Made by a program: the position numbers and the translations under genes. The notes under the pieces were generated by a model. The model was not told the DNA's origin and did not search any database. It was given only the letters and a program-made list of their open reading frames with translations. Below are positions 42,107 to 51,049 of a stretch of DNA of 64,000 nucleotides, in pieces. Source of the stretch: Actinokineospora baliensis (GTDB lineage: Bacteria; Actinomycetota; Actinomycetes; Mycobacteriales; Pseudonocardiaceae); NCBI RefSeq assembly GCF_016907695.1, contig NZ_JAFBCK010000001.1:4638001-4702000 (forward strand), in the 5' to 3' direction. Positions within the stretch are counted from its first letter, which is position 1, and each line of letters opens with the position of its first letter.

Positions 42107-44059
42107 TCACCCGCTGTGCTGGAGGTAGACCTGCAACTCGGCGTGCCGGAACTGGTACACGAGGCCTGCCTGTCGCAGCACTTGTTTGTCCAGGGCCGAC
42201 CGGAGAGTCGGTGTGAACCGGTAGGGCCGTGCGGGACCCCCGAAGGATGGACGCGCCACGACCAGTAACCAGGCGGGTCCCAGGCCGGATACCCAGCCGC
42301 CGGTGAAGCCCATGCTCACGCCCCACACGAGCCCGGAGGCCACCGAGTCGTCGAACAGGCCGAGCGGGGCGCACATCGCGCCCGCGGCGACGGCGCCGAC
42401 CGCGGCGGCGACCAACGTGCGGCGACGGTCGGCGCGGAACGCGTTGTGCGGGGTCACGCTGGGTGAGTCGGTCAGGTCCCTGGTCGCCGAGCCGAGCAGG
42501 CCGCCGGACACGCCCTGCCCGTATCCGGCGCCGAGCAGTCCCATCACCACGAACATGCCCGCGATCCCCGCCATCGCCCACCAGTTCCCGCTGGACACCA
42601 CTGCCGCTGTGCCGAACAGGAGGCCGCCCAGCAGCCAGACCCCGGTGGTGTGCAGAAGGTCCGCGGGGGAAGGACCGGCCCAGACCAGGGTCGCGGGCGC
42701 CCGGTGCACCGCGCGCGGGACAATTCGGTCGGTGACCAGGTAGGCGACACCGACGGGAACAGCGACCAGCCCCCACGGTTCCGGCCATCCGAACTCGGCC
42801 GATCCCACCAACATGACGGCCAGGACCGGCACGGTGACCAGCAGCGCGCTCTTCAGCCGCAACGACTCCACTTCCACCTCGTGGGGAATCCGCCACCAGG
42901 CGATGTCGCGCTTGGCGCCCAAGCGCCGGGCGAGCCAGGTCAGGGTCGCCCGTTCCCGGGCATACCGGGCGGTCTTGCGGGCTCTGCGGAACCTGCCGGT
43001 GATACCTTCCGTCGAGTAGGCGCGGTCCAGGAACAGACCCATCAGCCTGGTGGTGATCTTCGCGGGCGTGTCCAGGTCGTCGCGCACCAGATCGAGCGGC
43101 TTCTCCTGCCTGCTCCCCGCGTGTGGGAAGGCGTGCCGCACAAGGTTGATCGTCAGCGGTGTGCGCAACGCCTTCGCCAAGGCGCTGTCGGGGTTCGCGG
43201 TCAGGTAGTCGGCCAGTTCGCGCCACGCGGGCCTGTCCTGCCCGGTCTGTCTGTGCAGCAGGAACTCGACCGCGGTCGGCACGTCCACAGGGTTCAACCG
43301 GACCACATCAGGCTGCTCGAAACGCACAATGTCCTTGTTGCCACCGCGTTTGCCGGGCCTGGTGCTCAGCACGACCCGGGTGCCGCCGTGGGTGGCCCGA
43401 TTGACCTGGGCGGCCGCTTTGGCACGCAGCGCAGGCGGCATCTCGTCCAGACCGTCGAGGAACAGGGCGATCCGCCCACGCCGGACCAGGAGTTCCGCCA
43501 TTCGCCGAGTGAGGCCGTCCCGGCGGCGCAGTCCCGGTAGTCTGAGGAGTTCCCGCACCGCGTACGCGGCCAGGTCCAGGCTTTCGGGGTCCCAATCGCT
43601 CATGGTCAGCCACAGCGGGACCTGAGCACGGGGGTCCCCTTTGTCAGCCCGCTCGTCGAGTGCCTTCTTGTACAGCAGGTGCATCGCACTCGACTTGCCT
43701 GCCCCGGCCTCGCCCACCAAGATCAGCAGCCGTAGGCCCTCCCGGACAAAGAGGTCCTCGTGCAACCGCGTGATCACGGGTTCGGACAGCAGCGGCCGCT
43801 CGTCCTCCACCGACAACTCGTCGTTCCGGCTCCACGACACCCGCACCGGCGCTTCCGGGTGGATCTCCCAGGTGTGGCTGGTCCTCTGCCACAGGTCGGC
43901 CGACAGGCCCGCCACGATGTCCAGTACCGCGTCCACCTGGTCCCGGGGGCGCGCAGCCGCGACCACCGTCACCGACTCGATGGTCCCGGCCTGGACCACG
44001 TTCCCGCTGATGTTCCCGGCCACAACCTTGTTGTGTGTTGAAGACCCCGGATCGTCCAC
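42107..44059 (-). CDS. NACHT ATPase with C-terminal membrane domain
   Basis: About 650 residues; GTG 44059 is preferred because GGAG precedes it, and GTG 44071 is also possible. The N-terminal motif AGNISGNVVQAGTI is of the same RHIM-like type as the neighbouring STAND proteins. Counting from 44071, the NACHT core has Walker A GEAGAGKSS (120-128) and Walker B IALFLDGLDE (201-210). After the NACHT winged helix come about six membrane helices (residues 405-605), and the protein ends QFRHAELQVYLQHSG, a typical end for actinobacterial NACHT-TM proteins. It is probably a membrane-attached sensor in conflict or developmental signalling. Confidence 0.85.
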   Translation of the reverse strand: MDDPGSSTHNKVVAGNISGNVVQAGTIESVTVVAAARPRDQVDAVLDIVAGLSADLWQRTSHTWEIHPEAPVRVSWSRNDELSVEDERPLLSEPVITRLHEDLFVREGLRLLILVGEAGAGKSSAMHLLYKKALDERADKGDPRAQVPLWLTMSDWDPESLDLAAYAVRELLRLPGLRRRDGLTRRMAELLVRRGRIALFLDGLDEMPPALRAKAAAQVNRATHGGTRVVLSTRPGKRGGNKDIVRFEQPDVVRLNPVDVPTAVEFLLHRQTGQDRPAWRELADYLTANPDSALAKALRTPLTINLVRHAFPHAGSRQEKPLDLVRDDLDTPAKITTRLMGLFLDRAYSTEGITGRFRRARKTARYARERATLTWLARRLGAKRDIAWWRIPHEVEVESLRLKSALLVTVPVLAVMLVGSAEFGWPEPWGLVAVPVGVAYLVTDRIVPRAVHRAPATLVWAGPSPADLLHTTGVWLLGGLLFGTAAVVSSGNWWAMAGIAGMFVVMGLLGAGYGQGVSGGLLGSATRDLTDSPSVTPHNAFRADRRRTLVAAAVGAVAAGAMCAPLGLFDDSVASGLVWGVSMGFTGGWVSGLGPAWLLVVARPSFGGPARPYRFTPTLRSALDKQVLRQAGLVYQFRHAELQVYLQHSG

Positions 44060-44230
44060 GCACCACTCCACCCAACAGAACCGACTCCACCATGCCCATC
44101 GGTCCGCGTCCGCGTTCCGCTACGCGCGGTCCCAACCACCGACAGCCAACTGGGCCGATGCCTAACAGGGTGAGGAGTTGTCCGGGAGCCCGGAAGTACT
44201 CGCCGGGTGTTCTGCGTCGATGGCGTCCCG

Positions 44231-47200
44231 CTAGCTCGCTGCGCGCCTGAGTTGGATGTGAAGTCCTAGGGCGTCGTCGCGGTGGCTGGAGAAGCCTTCG
44301 GCGTCCGAGTCATTGAGACCGTGTTTCAGCATCGTTGCGAGGACGGCCTCGGCGATCTCGGTTTGGTGTTCAAGTACGGCCTCGTGGATGTCGTTGTCCG
44401 CGGTCCAGTGCAGTTCGATGCGGTCGACGACCTCCAGTCCGGCTTGTTTGCGGGCGTCCTGGATGAAGCGGATGACCTCGCGGGCGTTGCCCGCGCGCTT
44501 GAGTTCGGGGGTGATCTCGGTGTCCAGGGCGATACTGATGTCACCGTCGATCTGGACGACCCAACCGGTGCGGGGGATCTCGGTGATCAGCACGTCGTCG
44601 GGGGTGATGTCGATGGGGGAGCCGTCGAACTCGACCTGTGTCCGGCCGGTGGCGCGGAGCGCGGCGACGAGCGCCGTTGGGTCGGCGGCGGCGACGATGT
44701 TGGCGACTTGCTGGGTTTGCTTGCCGAATCGTTTGCCGAGTGCGCGGAAGTTCGGCTTGAGGGTCACGTCCACGACCTCACCTGCTGAGGCGAGTGGCTC
44801 GAATGCGCGGATGTTGAGCTCGTCGGCGACGTCGGCGAGGAGGTCGGCGGGCAAGGTGGTGCCTTCGGGCAGGCCGATCAGGGCACGGCCCAGCGGTTGC
44901 CGGATGCGGATGTCGCTTGCCTTGCGGGCGGCCCGACCTGCCTCGGTGAGCGAGCGGGCGATCTGCATCTGGGCGATCAGATCGCCGTCGATGAGGCGAG
45001 CGTCCGACTGCGGCCACGCGGCGAGGTGCACGGACTCGGGTGCGTTCTCGATACCGAGGGCGATGACCTCGCGCCAGACCTGTTCGGCGATGAACGGGGT
45101 GAAGGGCGCCATGAGCCGGGTGACGATGTCGAGGCATTCGTGCAGGGTGGCCAGGGCGTTGATGTCGCCCTTCCAGAAGCGGGCACGGGACCGGCGAACG
45201 TACCAGTTGGACAGGTCGTCGATGAACGCGTTGATCGCGCGCCCGGCGCCTGCGGTGTCGAACGCTTCCATGGCGGTGTCGACTGTGGCGGCGAGGCGGT
45301 GGACGCTGGCCAGAGCCCACCGGTCGAGCACGTGGCGTTCGGCGACCGGGGCGGCGGTTTCCGGTGCCCAGTCGGCGATGCTGGCGTAGACGGTGAAGAA
45401 CGAGACGGTGTTCCAGTAGGTCAGCAGGACCTTGCGGATGATCTCCTCGAGCGGGCTGTCACCGATTCGGCGAGGAGACCACGGGGATCCCGAGCAGAGC
45501 ATGAACCAGCGCACCGCGTCGGCGCCGTGCTTGTCCATCAGCGGGATGGGTTCGAGGATGTTGCCCAGGTGCTTGGACATCTTGCGGCCGTCTTCGGCCA
45601 TGATGTGCCCAAGGCATACGACGTTCTCGTAGGAGGACTTGTCGAACACCAGCGTGCCCACGGCCATGAGGGTGTAGAACCAGCCACGGGTCTGGTCGAT
45701 CGCCTCGGCTATGTACTGGGCGGGGTAGCTGCGAGCGAACTCCTCCTCGCTGCCGGGCAGGTGTGGGTAGCCGAGTTGCGCGAAGGGCATCGACCCCGAG
45801 TCGAACCAGGCGTCGATGACCTCCGGCACGCGGGTGGCGGTCTCGCCGGTTTCGACGTCGGTGAAGGTGATGTCGTCGATGAACGGGCGGTGCGGATCCA
45901 CTTCGGACAGATCCCGGCCGCACAGCTTGCCCAGTTCGGCGCGGGATCCGACTGGGATGATCTTCCCGCTCGGGGTGCGCCACAGCGGAAGTGGTGTTCC
46001 CCAGTACCGCGACCGCGATAGCGCCCAGTCGATGTTGTTGTTCAGCCAGTCGCCATAACGGCCGTGCTTGATGTGGTCCGGATACCAGTTGGTGTTCTCG
46101 TTCTCCCGCAGCAACGCGTCGCCAACCGCGGTGGTGCGGATGTACCAGGACAACTGCGCGTAGTACATCAGTGGGGTGTGGCAACGCCAGCAGTGCGGGT
46201 ACGGGTGCTCGTAGGTGCTGTATTTGAACAGCAGGTCCCGCCTGGTCAGGTCTTCTATGAGGGTCTTGTCGGCGGCTTTGAAGAACACCCCGCCCACTAT
46301 GGGAACCTCGTCGAGGAAATGTCCGTTGGTCCCGATCGGGTTGACTACTGGCAGGCCGTTGGCCTTGCAAATGGCGAGGTCGTCGGCGCCGAACGCAGGG
46401 GCTTGGTGGACCAGGCCGGTGCCGTCGGTTGTGGTCACGTAGTCGGCGAGTACGACGTAGTGCGCGTCGGGTATGTCGACCAGGTCGAACGGGCGCTGGT
46501 AGCGGACCCCGGCGAGGTCCGCGCCGGTAATCTCGGCCACTATCTCGGCATCCTCGCCGAGTACAGCCGCACGCAGCGGGGCGGCGATGACGAACACGCC
46601 AGATTTGGCCCGCGCCACCTGGTAGGTGACCTCGGGGTGTACGGCGACCGCGGTGTTGGACACCAGGGTCCACGGGGTGGTGGTCCAGATCAGCAGGTCG
46701 ACGCCACTGTGTCCGGCGATCTCACCGAGGACGGGGAATCGGACGTAAGCCGACGGGTCGGCCACCGTTTCGTAGCCTTGGGCGACCTCGTGGTCGGACA
46801 GGCCGGTGCCACAGCGCGGGCAGTACGGGGCGACCCGGTAGTCCTCGGACAGCAGGCCCTTGTCGAAGATCTCCTTGAGCGCCCACCACACGCTGTCGAC
46901 GTACTCCGGGCTCATCGTGCGGTACGGGTCTGACATGTCGACCCAATAGCCCATGCGCTCGGTCAGCTGTTCGAACTCGTGCACGTGCCGCTGAACAGAC
47001 TCCCGGCAACGCGCGTTGAACTCCGCGACACCGATCTTCTCGATATCCGGCTTACCGCTGATACCCAGCTCTTTTTCCACGGCCAGTTCGACCGGGAGTC
47101 CGTGGCAGTCCCAGCCCGCGCGGCGGGGCACGTGGAAGCCTTTCATGGTCTTGAACCTGGGCATCACGTCCTTGAACACCCGGGCCTCGATGTGGTGCGT

Positions 47201-47380
47201 GCCAGGCATCCCGTTCGCGGTCGGCGGCCCCTCGTAGAACGTCCAGCGCGGTCCGTCAACGGTCTGCGCGAGACTTCGAGCGAACAAGTCGTTGTCGTTC
47301 CACCACTCGATAATTCGCCGCTCCACCGCCGGAAGATCGACCTTCGCGGACACAGTGTGAAACGGCGTCTTCGGAGACAA
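44231..47380 (-). CDS. ileS: Isoleucyl-tRNA synthetase, type with GXHH signature
   Basis: 1049 residues from TTG 47380, which has AGGGAG 7-10 nt upstream; an alternative GTG at 47473 would overlap the methyltransferase stop (GTGA). Class I motifs: GTHH at 60-63 replaces the usual HIGH, and KMSKH is at 600-604. The editing domain shows WTTTPWTLVSN and DGTGLVHQAPAFGADD. The anticodon-binding domain and a long C-terminal region follow. It charges tRNA-Ile in the cytoplasm. GXHH variants belong to type 2 enzymes reported to resist mupirocin strongly. The gene is last in the peptide operon, which suggests a resistance copy rather than, or as well as, the housekeeping gene. The role is inference; the enzyme identity is firm. 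Confidence 0.9.
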   Translation of the reverse strand: MSPKTPFHTVSAKVDLPAVERRIIEWWNDNDLFARSLAQTVDGPRWTFYEGPPTANGMPGTHHIEARVFKDVMPRFKTMKGFHVPRRAGWDCHGLPVELAVEKELGISGKPDIEKIGVAEFNARCRESVQRHVHEFEQLTERMGYWVDMSDPYRTMSPEYVDSVWWALKEIFDKGLLSEDYRVAPYCPRCGTGLSDHEVAQGYETVADPSAYVRFPVLGEIAGHSGVDLLIWTTTPWTLVSNTAVAVHPEVTYQVARAKSGVFVIAAPLRAAVLGEDAEIVAEITGADLAGVRYQRPFDLVDIPDAHYVVLADYVTTTDGTGLVHQAPAFGADDLAICKANGLPVVNPIGTNGHFLDEVPIVGGVFFKAADKTLIEDLTRRDLLFKYSTYEHPYPHCWRCHTPLMYYAQLSWYIRTTAVGDALLRENENTNWYPDHIKHGRYGDWLNNNIDWALSRSRYWGTPLPLWRTPSGKIIPVGSRAELGKLCGRDLSEVDPHRPFIDDITFTDVETGETATRVPEVIDAWFDSGSMPFAQLGYPHLPGSEEEFARSYPAQYIAEAIDQTRGWFYTLMAVGTLVFDKSSYENVVCLGHIMAEDGRKMSKHLGNILEPIPLMDKHGADAVRWFMLCSGSPWSPRRIGDSPLEEIIRKVLLTYWNTVSFFTVYASIADWAPETAAPVAERHVLDRWALASVHRLAATVDTAMEAFDTAGAGRAINAFIDDLSNWYVRRSRARFWKGDINALATLHECLDIVTRLMAPFTPFIAEQVWREVIALGIENAPESVHLAAWPQSDARLIDGDLIAQMQIARSLTEAGRAARKASDIRIRQPLGRALIGLPEGTTLPADLLADVADELNIRAFEPLASAGEVVDVTLKPNFRALGKRFGKQTQQVANIVAAADPTALVAALRATGRTQVEFDGSPIDITPDDVLITEIPRTGWVVQIDGDISIALDTEITPELKRAGNAREVIRFIQDARKQAGLEVVDRIELHWTADNDIHEAVLEHQTEIAEAVLATMLKHGLNDSDAEGFSSHRDDALGLHIQLRRAAS

Positions 47381-47469
47381 CGTCAACTCCCTGTTCAGGA
47401 CAGGCGACCAGGCGACACGAACTGTGCCGCTGACCGGCAGGTTTCTGCATAATGGCTGGTGATCGAGGC

Positions 47470-48279
47470 TCACGCCTGGTCGCCAGCCGATATGGTACCG
47501 GTCTCAACTCGTGGCCTTCGATCAGGCGGCGCCGGTGCCTGGGAATCGACTGGCAGGAGCGTTCCGAGGTACGCCACCGTCTGGAACGTGAGCCATACTT
47601 TTCCGTGGTCGTGGGAGTAGGCGTGGATGTCGTCAGCGAGCGCTTGCGCACGCCGTGGGTGACCACGTGGTGCGTACCCAGAGGACCAGGCGAACCCCAG
47701 CAGCCTGTCGAGGTCGTAGGGATGCCGATGGACACGTCTGAATTCATGTATCGGGCCGCCGAGGAACCTGGGCACAACCTCACGTTCGATGTCCTCGGGA
47801 AAAGGCCCGAGTCGCGGACCGAGGTGACGGTTCCACAGCCGATCCCACCGACGACCTGCCTCGTCCAGCACCACCCGGTGGTTCCACATCAGCAGGACCA
47901 GCCCTCCCGAGCGCAACACCCGCTGCCACTCGACTCGGGTGGGCACAGGGTCGAACCACTCGGCGCAGGACCCGGCCACAATCAGGTCAGCGCAGTCATC
48001 GACCAGACCGGTTCGCTCGGCCGTCCCCGCCTGGAACGTAATGCCTGAGGACGCGGTGGTGTCGACAGCGATCGCCAGCATGGCCGGATCCGGCTCGACC
48101 CCGATGACCCTCTCCGCGATGGCCGCGAGCTGTCTCGTGGACAATCCCGTACCGCAGCCGATATCGGCCATGACCTGGGTGGCAGTCGTCAGGTGTCGAG
48201 CCGCGAAGGCCGAGATGCCGCTGGCGTATGCGGGCCGAGCCGAGTGGTAGTGCTCGGCCCGCTCAGCAGCCGACCTCAT
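47470..48279 (-). CDS. Class I SAM-dependent methyltransferase
   Basis: 269 residues. Motif I is MADIGCGTGLSTRQL (37-51), the acidic residue after beta-2 is in GVEPDPAM, and the motif IV region is DLIVAGSCAEWFDP. It is of the UbiE/Methyltransf_11 type. It starts on the stop of the preceding dehydrogenase gene (TGATG) and ends within about 90 bp of the ileS start. In this operon it probably methylates the peptide product or an intermediate (inference). No extra domain is visible. Confidence 0.85.
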   Translation of the reverse strand: MRSAAERAEHYHSARPAYASGISAFAARHLTTATQVMADIGCGTGLSTRQLAAIAERVIGVEPDPAMLAIAVDTTASSGITFQAGTAERTGLVDDCADLIVAGSCAEWFDPVPTRVEWQRVLRSGGLVLLMWNHRVVLDEAGRRWDRLWNRHLGPRLGPFPEDIEREVVPRFLGGPIHEFRRVHRHPYDLDRLLGFAWSSGYAPRGHPRRAQALADDIHAYSHDHGKVWLTFQTVAYLGTLLPVDSQAPAPPDRRPRVETGTISAGDQA

Positions 48280-49364
48280 CAGCGCCCGAACGCGGCCATG
48301 TAGAGCGGGGCGAGTTCGCCGTCATCGACACCCAGCAGGTCGCAGAAGCGGGCGTCGTCGATGGCCGGTGTCTGAAAAGTGCGAAGCCCCAAACCGGTAC
48401 TCACGGTGAGCGCGGTCTGCATGAACGCACCTGCCTCCATGTATGCCCAGCGGTATGCCCGCGACATGCGGTACTTCCACATGAACTGGGTCCAGTGCAC
48501 GCAGATCACCAGGACCATTGGGGCCCCGTCGGCGTAGTCCTGCTGCCACAGCAGCTCCGACCAGGCGTGGATCGGCGCCGAAGAGCGGTGCACGAGCGAC
48601 TTGCCGATCGGATCGAACTGGTATGCGGCGAAGTCGCTGCGGACTTCAACGGGCGCGCCCTTGCCTGCGAACAGCGCGAAAGCGACGAACGGGGCTCCGC
48701 GGCTGTAGGTCTGCGCGGTGTGGAACATGGGGTCGTCTGTCGGCCAGTGGGGTGCGAACGACCAGTTCAACACGGTTGCCACGTCGGCAAGATCCACGGA
48801 GGTGCCGCGGAAATCGCGTGCGGTTCGACGACGCACCTGGATGGTGCGAAGCTCCTCGGAGAGTGGTTTCACCTCGAGAAGCGGCACCCGTTCGCCCTCG
48901 GGCACGGGGAACCGGGCCGGTGGTGGTGTCGCGGGGTCGAGCCTGCGGTCGACGAAGTAGCGGGTCATCACCTTCGGATCGCCGGTGTAGTCGTGGACCC
49001 ACATCGCATCGTGCGTGGCCAGGTGAAAGTCCAAGCCATCCGACCAGGCGACGTCGAGCCACCGGTCCTCCGCCGAGGACAGGTCGTCGGGCTCATCCCG
49101 GTACAACCCGTAGCCGCGTAGGCCCCGCAACAGTTCGGCCGCCTCAGGCAGTTTGATGCTCATCAGGGTCGCGAGGCGTTGGGCCTCGTCCTCCACCTGT
49201 GATTCGGCTGGTGCCGTGGCCAGGGTCGCAGCCAAGGCCGCGGACGACGTGACGAACGATTCGCGGCGGCTGCCCTCTCCCCAAGTGACCTCGAACGTGC
49301 GGGAGTCCTCGTGGTGTGGTCGGACGCAGAGGGTGCGCGCGAGGAAGATCCTGCTGGCGGTCAT
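48279..49364 (-). CDS. SagB/ThcOx-type dehydrogenase, second copy
   Basis: 361 residues. The N-terminal half (about 1-150) is a winged-helix-like region as in SagB proteins; the C-terminal half is the nitroreductase fold. The catalytic Lys-Tyr motif of azoline dehydrogenases is present in KYRMSRAYR (Lys297, Tyr304), followed by the helix MEAGAFMQTALTVSTGLGL. The FMN-binding start VRRRTARDF is also seen. It shares a TGATG junction with the first copy. It may form a heterodimer with that protein or act on a different residue. Confidence 0.8.
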   Translation of the reverse strand: MTASRIFLARTLCVRPHHEDSRTFEVTWGEGSRRESFVTSSAALAATLATAPAESQVEDEAQRLATLMSIKLPEAAELLRGLRGYGLYRDEPDDLSSAEDRWLDVAWSDGLDFHLATHDAMWVHDYTGDPKVMTRYFVDRRLDPATPPPARFPVPEGERVPLLEVKPLSEELRTIQVRRRTARDFRGTSVDLADVATVLNWSFAPHWPTDDPMFHTAQTYSRGAPFVAFALFAGKGAPVEVRSDFAAYQFDPIGKSLVHRSSAPIHAWSELLWQQDYADGAPMVLVICVHWTQFMWKYRMSRAYRWAYMEAGAFMQTALTVSTGLGLRTFQTPAIDDARFCDLLGVDDGELAPLYMAAFGR

Positions 49365-50476
49365 CAGCGGACTCCGCCGTGGCCCAGGCCCAGCGCGTAC
49401 ACAGGTCCTTCCGCGCAGTCGTCGTCAATCGCCAGGATCTGCCGCAGTGCTTGGTCGTTGATCGAGGGGCAGTGGTAGACGGTCAACCCGTGTTCGATCA
49501 TCGCCAGGTTGATCGCTTGCACGATGTGCCCGACTTCCAGCATCAACATCCGGTACGAGCGGTCGTAGCGGTACTTCCACGAGTGCCGCAGCCACCTGCA
49601 CGTCAGCACCACAACCGCTCCCGCGGTGAGGATGCCGCCCTTCCCGAAACAAGCCACGTCGATCCGCTCGGCGTCACCGTAGTCGCTCGTGCTCACCAGC
49701 CCGCCCGTCAGCGGATCGAAGTAGTACACGCCGACCGGGAGGTCATCGAGCCCCTTCGACACCACGTACGCCTCAAACGGGTGACGCGCACCCCCCGACG
49801 GATAGCTGCGGAGGTGATGGTCGCCCAGCATCCCCCCGACGGTGCGTTGCACCCCGAAGGCTTGACGCAACGCGGGCATGAACTCCTGCCCGCGCACCTG
49901 TGCACCCTCGAACCGATTGATCGGCTCGGCGACGGCGAGAACATCGTCAAGCGATGGCCGTCGCGTCAGCGGATCGGTGAACGCCTCGCACACGCGAGAA
50001 CCTGCTCGCGGGACAGTTGCGGGCGGCTGCTCACCTGCGGATTCGACATCATCGACCATCTGCGAGAAGTACTCCTCGTAGCTGACCCCGTCGACCTCGT
50101 CCGGGATGAACCGGAGCCCATACGTCGCAAGGTGAAAGTCAGCCGCGTCGCGCCAACCGAACCGACCCCACTCGGCGATCCGCCGCTGCTCCCGAGCATG
50201 ACTGCCCACGGGCACAAGGACCTTCGCCTCGATCATGCTCCGCACGAACGTGCGACCAGCCTCCAGATCCATACCCGCGGCACTGGCCACGCCATCGACC
50301 AGAACCGCTTCCCCCGCGGGCGAAACACCCAACAGCCAAGCGATCAAAGGCTGAGCACCCGCGCCACCCACCGCGAAATGGCCACGCTCATCACCCGACC
50401 CCGCGTGGAGAACAACCCGACCTTCCTGATCGAGCCGCGTGATCTTGAACAACGGAGAAAGGGCATACGTTGTCAC
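49364..50476 (-). CDS. SagB/ThcOx-type dehydrogenase, first copy
   Basis: 370 residues from GTG 50476, preceded by AAGGA at 5-nt spacing; the frame extends to 50623, but that part crosses the hairpin and the precursor gene. The N-terminal region (residues 1-170) resembles SagB leader/RRE-like winged helices. The nitroreductase domain shows HHLRSYPSGGARHPFEAYVV and the active Lys-Tyr motif KYRYDRSYR (Lys301, Tyr308), followed by MLEVGHIVQAINLAM. Family enzymes use FMN to oxidise azolines to azoles in peptides. No YcaO partner is encoded nearby, so the reaction here is open. Confidence 0.83.
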   Translation of the reverse strand: MTTYALSPLFKITRLDQEGRVVLHAGSGDERGHFAVGGAGAQPLIAWLLGVSPAGEAVLVDGVASAAGMDLEAGRTFVRSMIEAKVLVPVGSHAREQRRIAEWGRFGWRDAADFHLATYGLRFIPDEVDGVSYEEYFSQMVDDVESAGEQPPATVPRAGSRVCEAFTDPLTRRPSLDDVLAVAEPINRFEGAQVRGQEFMPALRQAFGVQRTVGGMLGDHHLRSYPSGGARHPFEAYVVSKGLDDLPVGVYYFDPLTGGLVSTSDYGDAERIDVACFGKGGILTAGAVVVLTCRWLRHSWKYRYDRSYRMLMLEVGHIVQAINLAMIEHGLTVYHCPSINDQALRQILAIDDDCAEGPVYALGLGHGGVR

Positions 50477-50496
50477 GATCGTCCTTCGGGCGAGGC

Positions 50497-50535
50497 GGCG
50501 CTGTGGGGAACACCGCTGACGTTCCCCGCAGCGCC
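50497..50535 (-). terminator. Intercistronic hairpin (attenuator)
   Basis: A 15-bp stem with one G-T pair, 50497-50511 against 50521-50535, and a 9-nt loop. It sits between the stop of the candidate precursor peptide and the ribosome site of the first dehydrogenase. Hairpins here are common in peptide-product operons and let the precursor be made in excess. Confidence 0.7.
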
Positions 50536-50538
50536 CGG

Positions 50539-50697
50539 TCAGTTGTTGGCCTGAATCCACACCGGGCTCGACTGCGCCGTGCGGACGATCGACACGGTGC
50601 CCGCCCCCACCTGCGCCGACCACTCAAAGTCCTGGCGAACAACAGAATCTGCAGGCGCGACGGCCGTGTCAACCTCGCCATCGACCATGTTCTGCAC
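50539..50697 (-). CDS. Candidate precursor peptide (52 residues)
   Basis: A short gene from GTG 50697 with AAAGGGGGTGA upstream. The first half is acidic (GEVDTAVAPADSVVRQDFEW) like a leader. The second half is neutral and rich in Ser, Thr, Gly and Val, ending QSSPVWIQANN. There is no Cys, so any heterocycle would come from Ser or Thr. It precedes two SagB-type dehydrogenases, with an attenuator hairpin after its stop. I do not recognise the sequence family; the role rests on context. Confidence 0.55.
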   Translation of the reverse strand: MQNMVDGEVDTAVAPADSVVRQDFEWSAQVGAGTVSIVRTAQSSPVWIQANN

Positions 50698-50844
50698 CAA
50701 GCTCACCCCCTTTCGCCCAGATCTGCGAAGGATGATCACCGCAACGAGTGAACCTACCGACACTCGGACAACAACGCCCGCACCGTCTCCGTCCTTCACT
50801 CAGACGGTGCAGCGGCACCAAGAACAGCCAATCCGCTTACGCGA

Positions 50845-50955
50845 TCACGACAATCGGCAACCGGGCGACCACCGCGGGCGCGAGACCCACGCTGACACGC
50901 GATGACCACTGCTCCAGTGCTTCTTTCCTTCAAGCATGACGCCGATGCGCGTCAT
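50845..50955 (-). CDS. Possible 36-residue leader ORF
   Basis: ATG 50955 follows AAAGGCGGC, and the frame encodes a basic, Trp-rich peptide (HRVSAWVSRPRWSPGC). It lies in the long leader of the precursor operon, overlapping an 8-bp inverted repeat (50934-50941/50950-50957) and a small hairpin. It could be a regulatory leader peptide or chance. Confidence 0.25.
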   Translation of the reverse strand: MTRIGVMLEGKKHWSSGHRVSAWVSRPRWSPGCRLS

Positions 50956-51011
50956 GCCGCCTTTCCTTCCCGGTGCCCTGCGGCCGCCCGAGTCTATGGG
51001 ATGGACCAACG

Positions 51012-51039
51012 ATACCGAGCATTGTGTTGGCTATCCAAC
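51012..51039 (-). promoter_or_regulatory. Promoter and MarR operator of the peptide operon
   Basis: GTTGGCTATCCAAC at 51026-51039 is a GTTGG-N4-CCAAC dyad like the two in front of the MarR gene. On the minus strand, TTGGAT then 18 bp then TATCGT would make a promoter whose -35 lies inside the dyad. It is 11 bp past the exporter stop and about 330 bp before the precursor. Confidence 0.6.
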
Positions 51040-51049
51040 GATTAGGCGA

